Assembly: GCA_040387735.1 (NCBI GenBank)
Contig: JAZKDE010000067.1
Coordinates: 1-64,000, forward strand
Reading direction: 5' to 3'
Length of the DNA stretch: 64,000 bases
Source of the DNA: Arcicella sp040387735
Lineage (GTDB): Bacteria > Bacteroidota > Bacteroidia > Cytophagales > Spirosomataceae
Part shown: positions 18,890-27,148 of the stretch, piece by piece
How positions within the stretch are numbered: position 1 is the stretch's first letter
Layout of the letters: every line of letters begins with the position of its first letter
The notes under the pieces: model-generated
What the model was told of the DNA's origin: nothing
What the model saw: only the letters and a program-made list of their open reading frames with translations
The model's database searches: none
Program-made: the position numbers and the translations under genes

Positions 18890-20176
18890 TTATATTTTCA
18901 GTTTTGTTTTACTTAAAATGTAGCTATATATTGAGTAAGGCAACATTGAGATTATGGATGATTGAATAACACCTACAACACCCATGTTATTTATTACACA
19001 GAAAAAATATGATAATGGCCAAGCTAATATTATAATACTAATGGGATATAGAACATTATATTTATAAATATTAAGGCCGTTAAACAGAAATATATATATA
19101 GTATTCCAATAGGATAATACTACAAAAATTGACAAAAAAAACAATAATTTGTGATCGAAATGAATAGCTTTTCCAATCCAAATTCTTACAATATCATCAA
19201 AAAAATAAGATATTGTTATTAAAAATAAAATAAGCGGTATGATAATTAATTTTAAGTTTTTAATTCGATGTCTAATAGCTTGAAAATCACCCTTAGACAT
19301 ACATTCAGAAGTGAATGCCCAGAAAGGAACAATTATCAACCAAGATGTAGTAGTGACAGAAAAAAATATTCGGAAAACAATATTAAAATTACCTACATAC
19401 TGAATACCTACGTACTTTGTAATAAATATATTATTAGAAAAATTTAAAATTAAAGGAGCGATTTCAATGAAAAGAAGCACAAAACCTATATTTGCCAGTT
19501 CATATACCATTGAAAAGTTTATTTTATTAATTGAAGGTCTAAAGTCTCTATATTTTAAATAAAAAGTAACTGTAACTCCCACCCCCGAAATAATGATTGA
19601 AGTAATATAGGCTAATGATAAATAATAAAGATTATCTATATATTTGTGTCCAAAATATATTTGAACACAAAATAATAAATTCAACGTTACAGAATGTACT
19701 GAAGCTAGTTCACTTCTTCTCAAAGAATGAAAGAGCTGTGATATCAGTGAAAAGAATTGATTGACTGAAACAGCAAACACTGTAATAAATATTGTCCAAC
19801 CGAGAATACCCGCACTTATTTGGTAAGTATTAAAAAAGAGATTCCAATCAACAAATAAAAAGAAAAATATATTTACCAAAACCAGTATTATTAAAATACC
19901 GAAAGTTAAAATATAGGCATTTGTTACATACGATGAAATGATTTCTCTGTTTGTATGAATTAATAAACTGACTTTATTCCTTAGACTATTGCCTACACCA
20001 ACATCGAACAATAAAATCCAATTCGTTAAAGAAATTATTGTAACCCAGATTGAAAATTCAACTTTATCAAGTAAATGGTATAAGATGGAAATTTGCCATA
20101 GATTTAGTAATACACTCAAACCTTTGAAAAGAAATGATATTACTACTTGGAATTCATACTTTTTATTCAAGATCAT
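18890..20176 (-). CDS. Polysaccharide flippase (Wzx-like, MATE/MVF superfamily)
   Basis: A protein of about 428 residues with roughly twelve membrane segments, beginning MILNKKYEFQVVISFLFKGL, which resembles Wzx translocases. These flip undecaprenyl-linked repeat units to the periplasm. I chose ATG 20176 because the longer frame begins with GTG inside the preceding gene and adds ten polar residues. A 169-nt A+T-rich gap follows before the polymerase gene. Context (capsule genes on both sides) supports a flippase rather than a drug exporter. Confidence 0.82.
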   Translation of the reverse strand: MILNKKYEFQVVISFLFKGLSVLLNLWQISILYHLLDKVEFSIWVTIISLTNWILLFDVGVGNSLRNKVSLLIHTNREIISSYVTNAYILTFGILIILVLVNIFFFLFVDWNLFFNTYQISAGILGWTIFITVFAVSVNQFFSLISQLFHSLRRSELASVHSVTLNLLFCVQIYFGHKYIDNLYYLSLAYITSIIISGVGVTVTFYLKYRDFRPSINKINFSMVYELANIGFVLLFIEIAPLILNFSNNIFITKYVGIQYVGNFNIVFRIFFSVTTTSWLIIVPFWAFTSECMSKGDFQAIRHRIKNLKLIIIPLILFLITISYFFDDIVRIWIGKAIHFDHKLLFFLSIFVVLSYWNTIYIFLFNGLNIYKYNVLYPISIIILAWPLSYFFCVINNMGVVGVIQSSIISMLPYSIYSYILSKTKLKI

Positions 20177-20189
20177 TTTTACTTTGCAG

Positions 20190-20867
20190 TTAATTAACAA
20201 TACCACTTTCTCGGGTAAAATACTTGTAATCTTTATCTATTTTACCTATTGGTTTAGCTGGGACTCCTCCATATAATGTCCACTCATCATCATATATTTT
20301 GTTAAGTAAAGCCTTAGCACCTAAAATTGAATTATTTGGTAGTGTAGCCCCTCCAAGAATAACCACATTAGTACCAAGCATACAATAATTTCCAATTTTT
20401 ATTTTATTACTGTCTTGTCTATTTTCTTTCAAATCAATCGAATGAGTCAACAATTGTGAGTAGTATCCTGCTAAAGTAGTGTATTCTCCAAATTCGATTG
20501 TATTTGTACAATCTATAAGATGATACTTTGTAATTGCAGAGTGCTTACCAAGTAATAATTTTCCTTCTCGCTCATGTTGATGCATGAAAAAAACTCGACT
20601 ATTGGCAGGATGTCCTGTTATCCAATTATTACGTCCAATTATGGAATATTCTCCCATTTGAATAGATTGTAAATGTATAGCAACATTAAAATGTCCAACT
20701 TTTGCATTTGCAAGCATTATTAATTTATTAGGGAAAAACCAAGACAAACCAATATATGCTGAATCTGCTATTTCGTATTTTAAAAATTTAACTAATAGAT
20801 ATCTCTTTAATTTCCATGGGCAAATCACAATTATTCCCTTATATATTATTTTTAGCACTTTCATCAT
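20190..20867 (-). CDS. Hexapeptide-repeat acyltransferase (LbetaH fold)
   Basis: A 225-residue protein with left-handed beta-helix hexapeptide repeats, clearest at NYCMLGTNVVILGGATLPNN and SILGAKALLNK. It ends in the GGVPAKPIGKI loop typical of sugar O- or N-acetyltransferases. It is predicted to acetylate a sugar of the polysaccharide from acetyl-CoA. The start lies inside the 3' end of the upstream TagF-like gene (29-bp overlap), and its end lies 13 bp before the flippase start, so it is part of the same operon. The acyl group and acceptor are inference. Confidence 0.87.
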   Translation of the reverse strand: MMKVLKIIYKGIIVICPWKLKRYLLVKFLKYEIADSAYIGLSWFFPNKLIMLANAKVGHFNVAIHLQSIQMGEYSIIGRNNWITGHPANSRVFFMHQHEREGKLLLGKHSAITKYHLIDCTNTIEFGEYTTLAGYYSQLLTHSIDLKENRQDSNKIKIGNYCMLGTNVVILGGATLPNNSILGAKALLNKIYDDEWTLYGGVPAKPIGKIDKDYKYFTRESGIVN

Positions 20868-22086
20868 TTATATTTTTAATAAAATTTGTTACTAACTTTG
20901 ATGAATTACCTTTATTCAAATCAAAAAAATACTTAATTAGTTTTTTTCTTTTTTCGGCGTATCTGTCAATGTGTGTAATTTGAAAAATTTCATAAAATCC
21001 TTTAATATCTAAAATTATATTTCCTGCTGAAAAAGTGTCAAAATCATAATAAAAACTCCTTGCTCTTTTTTGAAAATCAATCAAATCAAAACAAAAATGG
21101 TAAATTGGTTTATTCAAGAGTAGGTAATCTATATAAATGGAAGAATAGTCAGTAATTAATGAATCTGAAAATTTTAAAAAAGGATATATATCTTCATTAG
21201 TAGGATAAATTAATATGTTGCTTAAATTATTAATTAATTTTAATGTGCTCAGTGGGGTATATTGATGAAGTTTAACAACTAATATTTCATTTTTTGATTT
21301 TAAACACTGATTCAAAAATATAAAATCAATATTTAGATTTATAAGAAAATTGGGGTTATTCTCCCGCCATGTAGGCATATATAACCATACAAAATCTGCA
21401 TTTTTAGCCTCAGAAATAACGTGTTTAACTTGAACGCTACACCACTTATCTAACCAATTATTTAAAGTAAAATCATCATAAAAAAAAATATCATTTCTCG
21501 GCAACCCTAAATTCAAACATTTATCAATAGGTACTTTTAATGCACTACTAAAACTGTCTTTAGAGATTTGATATGAAGGTGATACCATAAAATCAGAAAG
21601 TCTGTAAATATGAGGATTTAAGACATATTTTTGAATTAGATTTGGATTATGATATCTTTTTAATTCAAATTTATTGTCGGAATCAAAATAAATCTTTTTT
21701 AAAGGAATGCCATGCCATAGATTAATGATTGTAGCTTTTTTTGATGTAAAATGTAAGATATCAGCGGTTGTGGTAATAATAAACCAATATTTAGCAGTAG
21801 CGGTATGATAAAATCCTTTTAAACTCCATCTTAGGTGAGCCTTACATCCTTTACTTCTTAAAAATTTAATTAATTTTCTATCTTGTGATATCCATATTGG
21901 TATTAAGTGTTTTTCATTTTCATAAACATATAAATATAAGTGCATAGTATTATCCGTAAAACTATTTTTTTGAGCCCCAAAAACTATTTTTTTTTCGTTT
22001 CTATAAAAAAAACCAGATAGAGTATATATTATGATTGAAATTGGAAACAATAACAATTTTAAAAACGCAATAAAAATCTCTGACAT
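20839..22086 (-). CDS. CDP-glycerol glycerophosphotransferase family protein (TagB/TagF-like)
   Basis: This family transfers glycerol 3-phosphate from CDP-glycerol to a polymer or primer, as in teichoic acid synthesis. The 415-residue protein has an N-terminal hydrophobic segment (LLLFPISIIIYTLSGFFY), the TagF-type TIINLWHGIPLKKI with its catalytic-region His, and the C-terminal LITDYSSIYIDYLLLNKPIY, the CDP-glycerol-binding TDYSS motif. It lies directly downstream of a TagD-like cytidylyltransferase that would supply CDP-glycerol. In a Gram-negative host the likely outcome is a capsule or O-chain containing glycerol phosphate. Related proteins can use CDP-ribitol, so the polyol is not certain. 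Confidence 0.88.
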   Translation of the reverse strand: MSEIFIAFLKLLLFPISIIIYTLSGFFYRNEKKIVFGAQKNSFTDNTMHLYLYVYENEKHLIPIWISQDRKLIKFLRSKGCKAHLRWSLKGFYHTATAKYWFIITTTADILHFTSKKATIINLWHGIPLKKIYFDSDNKFELKRYHNPNLIQKYVLNPHIYRLSDFMVSPSYQISKDSFSSALKVPIDKCLNLGLPRNDIFFYDDFTLNNWLDKWCSVQVKHVISEAKNADFVWLYMPTWRENNPNFLINLNIDFIFLNQCLKSKNEILVVKLHQYTPLSTLKLINNLSNILIYPTNEDIYPFLKFSDSLITDYSSIYIDYLLLNKPIYHFCFDLIDFQKRARSFYYDFDTFSAGNIILDIKGFYEIFQITHIDRYAEKRKKLIKYFFDLNKGNSSKLVTNFIKNINDESAKNNI

Positions 22087-22110
22087 GTGTTAGTAATATT
22101 TTTAATTTAA

Positions 22111-22150
22111 ATTAAACAAAATCTATTTAAATTAAACAAAATCTATTTAA
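22111..22150. repeat. Two tandem 20-bp repeats overlapping the 3' end of the tagD-like gene
   Basis: The unit ATTAAACAAAATCTATTTAA occurs twice without interruption. The second copy covers the last codons and the stop of the tagD-like gene. This looks like a recent slip duplication in A+T-rich DNA. Confidence 0.85.
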
Positions 22151-22523
22151 AACTTTTTATTAGTGTGGTTGAAATATCTGGTGTTCTTGGCAAATATATT
22201 ACTTCACAATATTCTTTTAAAAAATCAAATTCTCCCATCCAGTCATCTCCCATTACAAATACATCTATATTATATTTTTTTACATCTTCGATTTTCTGCT
22301 CCCATTTTTCCTCTGTAATTACTAAATCAACAAACCTTATTGATTCTAAATTCTTTTTTCTTTCTTGGAATGGATGAACACATTTTTTACCCTTAATTTC
22401 ATTAAAATCATCGGATGATAATCCAATGATTAGCTTATCTCCTAATTCACGAGCTCTCTCTAAAAGAAGCAAGTGACCGTAATGAAATAAATCAAAGGTT
22501 CCATATGTTAATACAATTTTCAT
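22143..22523 (-). CDS. Glycerol-3-phosphate cytidylyltransferase (TagD-like)
   Basis: It makes CDP-glycerol from CTP and sn-glycerol 3-phosphate in the cytoplasm. The 126-residue length equals Bacillus TagD. The nucleotidyltransferase signatures are intact: YGTFDLFHYGH (His14/His17 of the HxGH motif) and C-terminal RTPDISTT (the RTxGISTT motif). Strand elements around FVMGDDWMGEFDFL also match the family. The neighbouring TagF-like gene would use the product. The gene's very end lies in a 20-bp tandem repeat. Confidence 0.92.
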   Translation of the reverse strand: MKIVLTYGTFDLFHYGHLLLLERARELGDKLIIGLSSDDFNEIKGKKCVHPFQERKKNLESIRFVDLVITEEKWEQKIEDVKKYNIDVFVMGDDWMGEFDFLKEYCEVIYLPRTPDISTTLIKSFK

Positions 22524-22566
22524 ATAATAATATTTATTTTATCTGAGGAAACTATTGAAATAAAAA

Positions 22567-23556
22567 CTATCTTGGAAAATTTTTAAAATATGTGTTTGGG
22601 AAATCAGTAATAATGCCATCTACATTAATATTTTTAAGTAATTTCATACTATTTGAATCATTGACAGTCCAAGTAAAAATTTTTGAATCAATAGAATGAC
22701 AATAATCAATATCGTTTTTAAGTGACTTATAATTATAATATGGCTCAAATAATTCTGGACGAAAACCTAACCGTTTTATAAAGGTTTCTGCAGTAACTGT
22801 AGTATCGTTTACTATATATCCTAACGGTATATTTTCCAGAATCCCCAATTCTTGATTCTGATGCCATTTGTTTAGTAATACTCCATCAAAACTGTTAATA
22901 ATAATTTTCTTTGAGTCTATTGTTTTTATTACATCATTCACTAATTTACAATATTCATCAGTAGATGCAGGCTGCCATTTTCCTTCAGGAAATCTGTTTG
23001 ACTTTAACTCAATTAAATAAATCACTGATCGCTTATTATTATCTAAAATATATTTCTCACATTTTTCAAATACTTCACTTAATAAAGGCTTATATTCTGG
23101 ATACAAATTTCGGATTGTGCTATAAGATGTAGTCCTCGAACCAACGTCGAATTTTTTTATATCTTCATACAGCATTTGATACAGTATATAGTTATTCTCT
23201 TCTACTTTTTTAACAGGAGAACCATCCTCTTTATTTGAAAAATCCGAACTCATATAAAGGTCATGAGACACTACTACTTTAGAGTCTTTCGAAATACAAA
23301 CATCTAATTCTAAAATATCAACTCCAACATCAATTGCTCTTAGAAAAGAGGAAATTGTATTTTCTGGGTAATACGCAGAGAAACCTCTATGTCCTGCAAG
23401 ATAAAAACCATCGGGTATTACGGGGTTTGTCGGTAAACCAGAGTTCATACTTGTATTCAATTGAATTACATGCGGTGAGCTATTTAAGTTTTCAATTTGC
23501 TGTTTACAAGAATAAAAACAAAATAATGCTATCATTAATAAAAATATCGGTTTCAT
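22567..23556 (-). CDS. Glycerophosphodiester phosphodiesterase family lipoprotein
   Basis: A GDPD-fold enzyme that hydrolyses glycerophosphodiesters to glycerol 3-phosphate and an alcohol. The N-terminus is a lipoprotein signal (lipobox FYSC, Cys17), so it acts in the periplasm or at the outer membrane. The catalytic landmarks GHRGFSAYYPENT, LELDVCISKD and VVSHD (metal and general acid/base residues) are present. It lies between the Wzc kinase and the TagD/TagF pair. My inference is that it trims or recycles the glycerol-phosphate polymer or its side groups; scavenging of phospholipid head groups is the alternative. Confidence 0.88.
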   Translation of the reverse strand: MKPIFLLMIALFCFYSCKQQIENLNSSPHVIQLNTSMNSGLPTNPVIPDGFYLAGHRGFSAYYPENTISSFLRAIDVGVDILELDVCISKDSKVVVSHDLYMSSDFSNKEDGSPVKKVEENNYILYQMLYEDIKKFDVGSRTTSYSTIRNLYPEYKPLLSEVFEKCEKYILDNNKRSVIYLIELKSNRFPEGKWQPASTDEYCKLVNDVIKTIDSKKIIINSFDGVLLNKWHQNQELGILENIPLGYIVNDTTVTAETFIKRLGFRPELFEPYYNYKSLKNDIDYCHSIDSKIFTWTVNDSNSMKLLKNINVDGIITDFPNTYFKNFPR

Positions 23557-23872
23557 AAATTTTATTAAATGAAAATTAAAATAAATAAGCTACTGAATTT
23601 AGAACTAAATAATACAGATAGTACACGAATTTTAAGAGATTCAAAAAATAATCTGTAAAATCAAGCAACGTCCTCAACTGTATTCTTTAATTCATAATTC
23701 AATTTCATATTTAATTTCAGTTTCTAAGTGGTTTATTACAAATAATATGTTTTACTCAAATTATAAAATTTGTTATAATTAAAATTATTACACTAAAAAA
23801 TTTAGGATTTTTCACAAAATATACTAATACATTCTTAAAACCTTCAAATTAATCAGATAGGTATTTAAAGGA
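23557..23872. other. 316-bp A+T-rich intergenic region
   Basis: It separates the exporter genes (wzc-like, upstream) from the glycerol-phosphate genes. I see no coding frame, hairpin or Bacteroidota promoter that I can support. It also marks the boundary where base composition changes towards the very A+T-rich biosynthetic part. Confidence 0.4.
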
Positions 23873-26200
23873 TTAATGATACCCCTTCCCATATCCATAT
23901 CCATTTCCATATCCATAACGATATTCCTGACTATTCTTATAATCAACACCATTAAAAATAATATTCAATGATTTTATTTTTTGAGATTTTTTCAAATCCA
24001 CTAATATTCTCAAATTCGATTTAGGGGTATATTCATGTCTAATAAGATAGAAAGCCGTATCGCAATAAGCACCTAAAATGATGGCATCAGTCACAAGTCC
24101 GACTGGGGGAGTATCTAATAAAACGTAATCGTATTTTTGTTTTAAGGTATTTAAAAGTTCCTCTACTTTACCATTCGCAAGCAACTCCGCAGGATTGGGC
24201 GGTATCGGTCCACTTGGCAAAACAAACATATTTTCTGATAATGTTGTTGGTAAAATCAAATTTTCTATATCTACTTGCCCAATCAAATAATTAGAAATCC
24301 CCCTCTCTCTGCTAACTCCTAAATAACTTGATACTTTGGGTTTACGTAAATCCAACTCCAAAACGATCACTTTTTTTCCTAACAATGCAATACTGGCAGC
24401 CAAATTTATACTCACAAAACTTTTACCTTCTCCACTGGTCGAAGACGTTAGTAAAATGACTTTTCCAATATCCGATTTTACACCTCCAGCTGTGTATTGA
24501 AGATTGGTTCTCAAAATTCTGAACTGTTCAGCAATGAAGCTATTACTCTTGATATCAATAATATTGTCTTTAAGATCATTTGGTTTTTTGCCAATCTCTC
24601 CAAAAATAGGCAATCCCGTTTCGCTTTCGATTTCTTTACGTGATTGTATTTTATCATTTAATAGATTTCTGAGATTTATGACTGTTGAGGGTAAAATTAA
24701 ACCAATAAGCAATCCCATTAAATAAATAATATTAGGTTGCGGTTTTATTGGTTTCGGAGAACTGTAAGGGTCGTCCACCACTCTACTATCAGTAACTGTC
24801 GAAGCGTACGTGATCGCCGTTTCTTCTCGTTTTTGTAATAGCAATAAGAACAAACTTTCCTTAATTCCTTGTTGGCGTTTAATGCTTACAAACTCTCGTT
24901 CTTTGTGTGGAATCGTACGAATAGCGGATTCAAATTTATTATTTTGTGTCTTTAAGCTATTACGTGTAATGACAAATCCTTGTTTTTGATTGGCAATATT
25001 TTCTCGAATTGCTCCCTTCGTATTAGCTATTTGCGTATTAACCGTTTCTAAAAGAGGATTCCCTGCTTGGGTAGTGCGGGCATATTTTTCTTTTTGAATC
25101 TCTAATTCATTAAGTTTAGCTAACAAACCCGTTAGAACAGGATCACTGACCATTAAAGTTGCAGGAGCAATACCAGTTTGGCTACTTCTTAAATAGGCAT
25201 CCACACCATCTAACACTTTCAATTGAATATCCACTTCATTCAATTTACCATCGGTCTCTTTTACTTTCTCTAAGAACAAATTTGCTTCAAGACTTAAATC
25301 GGTGATACCTTGACTACTTTTGTAGGTTTCCACATCTTTTTCTACATCCCCCAATTCACCAGTAATAAGTTTTAAACGTTCATCAATGAACTGGAGTGTA
25401 TTAGTGGCTTCATGATTTTTGTCACTTAGTGCCGAAAAAGTATATGCTTCTAATAGTTTTGCTAAAAAAGCCTTTCCTTTATTAGGTACTGCATCCTCAA
25501 TGGATAATTTAAGAACCGAACTTTTTTGATTCATCAATTCAACAAGCAAATCTTTTTGGTATTTTTGAATTAATAACTCCTTCGAAAAGAACTTAACTTT
25601 TATTAAATCGTTAACTTTTCGATAAAGTGAATCGTTTAAAAATACTCGGAAAACACCATAATCACTTTTTATATTTTGACTAAATGTAAATACTCCTTTA
25701 GATTTTTCATCTTCATCTAAGATCTCATATTTTTGTTTGTCCAAAACCTTAATAAAGATAGATTCTTCGTATGCCAATGTATTTAATTTTCCTGTCTGAA
25801 CCCATATAGGTGAAGTACCAAACATTTCTTCATCACGGCGAATTTTACCTTCTTGGAAATAATTTACCGTTAAATTCAAATCATCTACTACTTTCTCAAT
25901 CAAACTTCTTGATTTTAGAACTTCCATTTCGTTCTCCACAATTTTATTGCCGGAAAAAAGTTCTAAATCCTTCAAGGCGTCTATTTGCCCCATTCCACCT
26001 TTTTTTTCATCTTTTATCAATAAAATTGCATTTAATTGATAAATAGGAGTTGTATATCTAAGATATAAATAAGATACAGTACCAGCAAGTACAAAAGAAA
26101 TTATAAACCAGTACCAATACCTTAAATATTTTAAGAAAAATAGTCTTAAATCAAAGGTGTCCTCTTTTTCTTCCCAAAAATTTGAATTAATATCACTCAT
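23873..26200 (-). CDS. wzc: Polysaccharide co-polymerase / tyrosine autokinase (Wzc-like)
   Basis: An inner-membrane tyrosine kinase that controls polymer length and export together with the Wza-like porin. The 775-residue protein has an N-terminal Wzz domain with a membrane helix (about 30-50), a periplasmic coiled-coil/GNVR region (about 270-470), a second membrane helix near 500, and a cytoplasmic BY-kinase domain with Walker A SGEGKSFVSIN (about residue 590), Walker A' VIVLELDLRKP and Walker B YVLLDTPP. The tail from about 757 is packed with Tyr-Gly units (YGYGNGYGYGKGY), the expected autophosphorylation cluster. The tail is encoded by a hexanucleotide-like repeat. The upstream wza-like gene is 50 bp away in the same operon. 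Confidence 0.94.
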   Translation of the reverse strand: MSDINSNFWEEKEDTFDLRLFFLKYLRYWYWFIISFVLAGTVSYLYLRYTTPIYQLNAILLIKDEKKGGMGQIDALKDLELFSGNKIVENEMEVLKSRSLIEKVVDDLNLTVNYFQEGKIRRDEEMFGTSPIWVQTGKLNTLAYEESIFIKVLDKQKYEILDEDEKSKGVFTFSQNIKSDYGVFRVFLNDSLYRKVNDLIKVKFFSKELLIQKYQKDLLVELMNQKSSVLKLSIEDAVPNKGKAFLAKLLEAYTFSALSDKNHEATNTLQFIDERLKLITGELGDVEKDVETYKSSQGITDLSLEANLFLEKVKETDGKLNEVDIQLKVLDGVDAYLRSSQTGIAPATLMVSDPVLTGLLAKLNELEIQKEKYARTTQAGNPLLETVNTQIANTKGAIRENIANQKQGFVITRNSLKTQNNKFESAIRTIPHKEREFVSIKRQQGIKESLFLLLLQKREETAITYASTVTDSRVVDDPYSSPKPIKPQPNIIYLMGLLIGLILPSTVINLRNLLNDKIQSRKEIESETGLPIFGEIGKKPNDLKDNIIDIKSNSFIAEQFRILRTNLQYTAGGVKSDIGKVILLTSSTSGEGKSFVSINLAASIALLGKKVIVLELDLRKPKVSSYLGVSRERGISNYLIGQVDIENLILPTTLSENMFVLPSGPIPPNPAELLANGKVEELLNTLKQKYDYVLLDTPPVGLVTDAIILGAYCDTAFYLIRHEYTPKSNLRILVDLKKSQKIKSLNIIFNGVDYKNSQEYRYGYGNGYGYGKGYH
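23882..23925 (-). repeat. Hexanucleotide-like repeat encoding the Tyr-rich tail of Wzc
   Basis: Degenerate copies of CCATAT / CCATTTC follow one another across the codons for the Tyr-Gly tail. The unit is a multiple of three, so copy-number change would add or remove Tyr-Gly pairs without a frameshift. Confidence 0.6.
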
Positions 26201-26250
26201 TATTTAATAGTTTATTTTAAAGTAGCAAATTGAAATTTTCTTGTTCCTTT

Positions 26251-27087
26251 CTATTTTTTTAAAAAATTTAACAGTAAAATAAATGTTGATGCAACCCCTG
26301 TTACAATTGGAATTAACTGGATGGTTCTATCTGTAGAAGTAATTTTACCTTTCATGGTTTCAACATAAATCACATCTGCGTTTTGGATAAAATAGTAAGG
26401 AGAATCCAGAAATTCACGGGAGGTTAAATTTATTTTCACTACTTCTCGTTTTCCATTCGTAGTTCTGACTATCATTACATTGTCTCTTCGTCCGTAGATA
26501 GTTAGATCACCTGCCATTCCAATCACTTCTGGTAAAGTTGTATGATTGTCCAAAAGATTATAAACCCCAGGCTTATTTACTTCACCAATGACGGTAAATT
26601 TATGATTAAGTAGCCTGACATTTACGGTGGGCTCTTTGAGAAATTTTTCTAATTTTTCTTTTATTAAATTCCCTGACTCTTCAAGTGTAAGACCCAAAAG
26701 TTTTGTTTTACCCACCAAGGGCATTTCAATATTACCCGAAGGGTCAACTAAATAACCGAGTGGTTGATTACGGGGTTGACCATTGGATGAACCGGGGAAA
26801 TTAGTTGTGGTTATCGCATTAATATTAGGAAAATTGAAAACGATGTTAGATTCCTCACTCAAACTACTGACCGTAATTGCCAATATATCATCCGATTGAA
26901 TCTTGGGTATCATTGGTTCAATAGCTGATAATGTAGTGTATCGTGTGGTATCAATACTTCCTTTCCCTTGAAAATAGGTAATGTTTTTAGTTGAAACACA
27001 AGAATAAAAAAGGGGTAGGAGCAAAAAAATTGATAGCAATCTTAAATGAGTAAAAAATTTAGCGGTGATTGTTTTGATAATTATCAT
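26251..27087 (-). CDS. wza: Polysaccharide export outer-membrane lipoprotein (Wza-like)
   Basis: Forms the outer-membrane export channel for the polymer. The 278-residue protein has a lipoprotein signal with Cys30 (PLFYSC), a poly_export domain (QSDDILAITVSSLSEESN ... LGYLVDPSGNIEMPLVGKTK), an SLBB domain (KFTVIGEVNKPGVYNL ... TLPEVIGMAGDL) and a C-terminal hydrophobic helix, as is normal for Bacteroidota members of the family. It lies 50 bp upstream of the wzc-like gene and 61 bp downstream of the Wzi-like gene, which supports a single export operon. Confidence 0.94.
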   Translation of the reverse strand: MIIIKTITAKFFTHLRLLSIFLLLPLFYSCVSTKNITYFQGKGSIDTTRYTTLSAIEPMIPKIQSDDILAITVSSLSEESNIVFNFPNINAITTTNFPGSSNGQPRNQPLGYLVDPSGNIEMPLVGKTKLLGLTLEESGNLIKEKLEKFLKEPTVNVRLLNHKFTVIGEVNKPGVYNLLDNHTTLPEVIGMAGDLTIYGRRDNVMIVRTTNGKREVVKINLTSREFLDSPYYFIQNADVIYVETMKGKITSTDRTIQLIPIVTGVASTFILLLNFLKK

Positions 27088-27148
27088 TGTAAAAAATTAA
27101 GTTACGATTTTGATTGTTGTTGATATTATAAGGACAATTTAGACAGTA

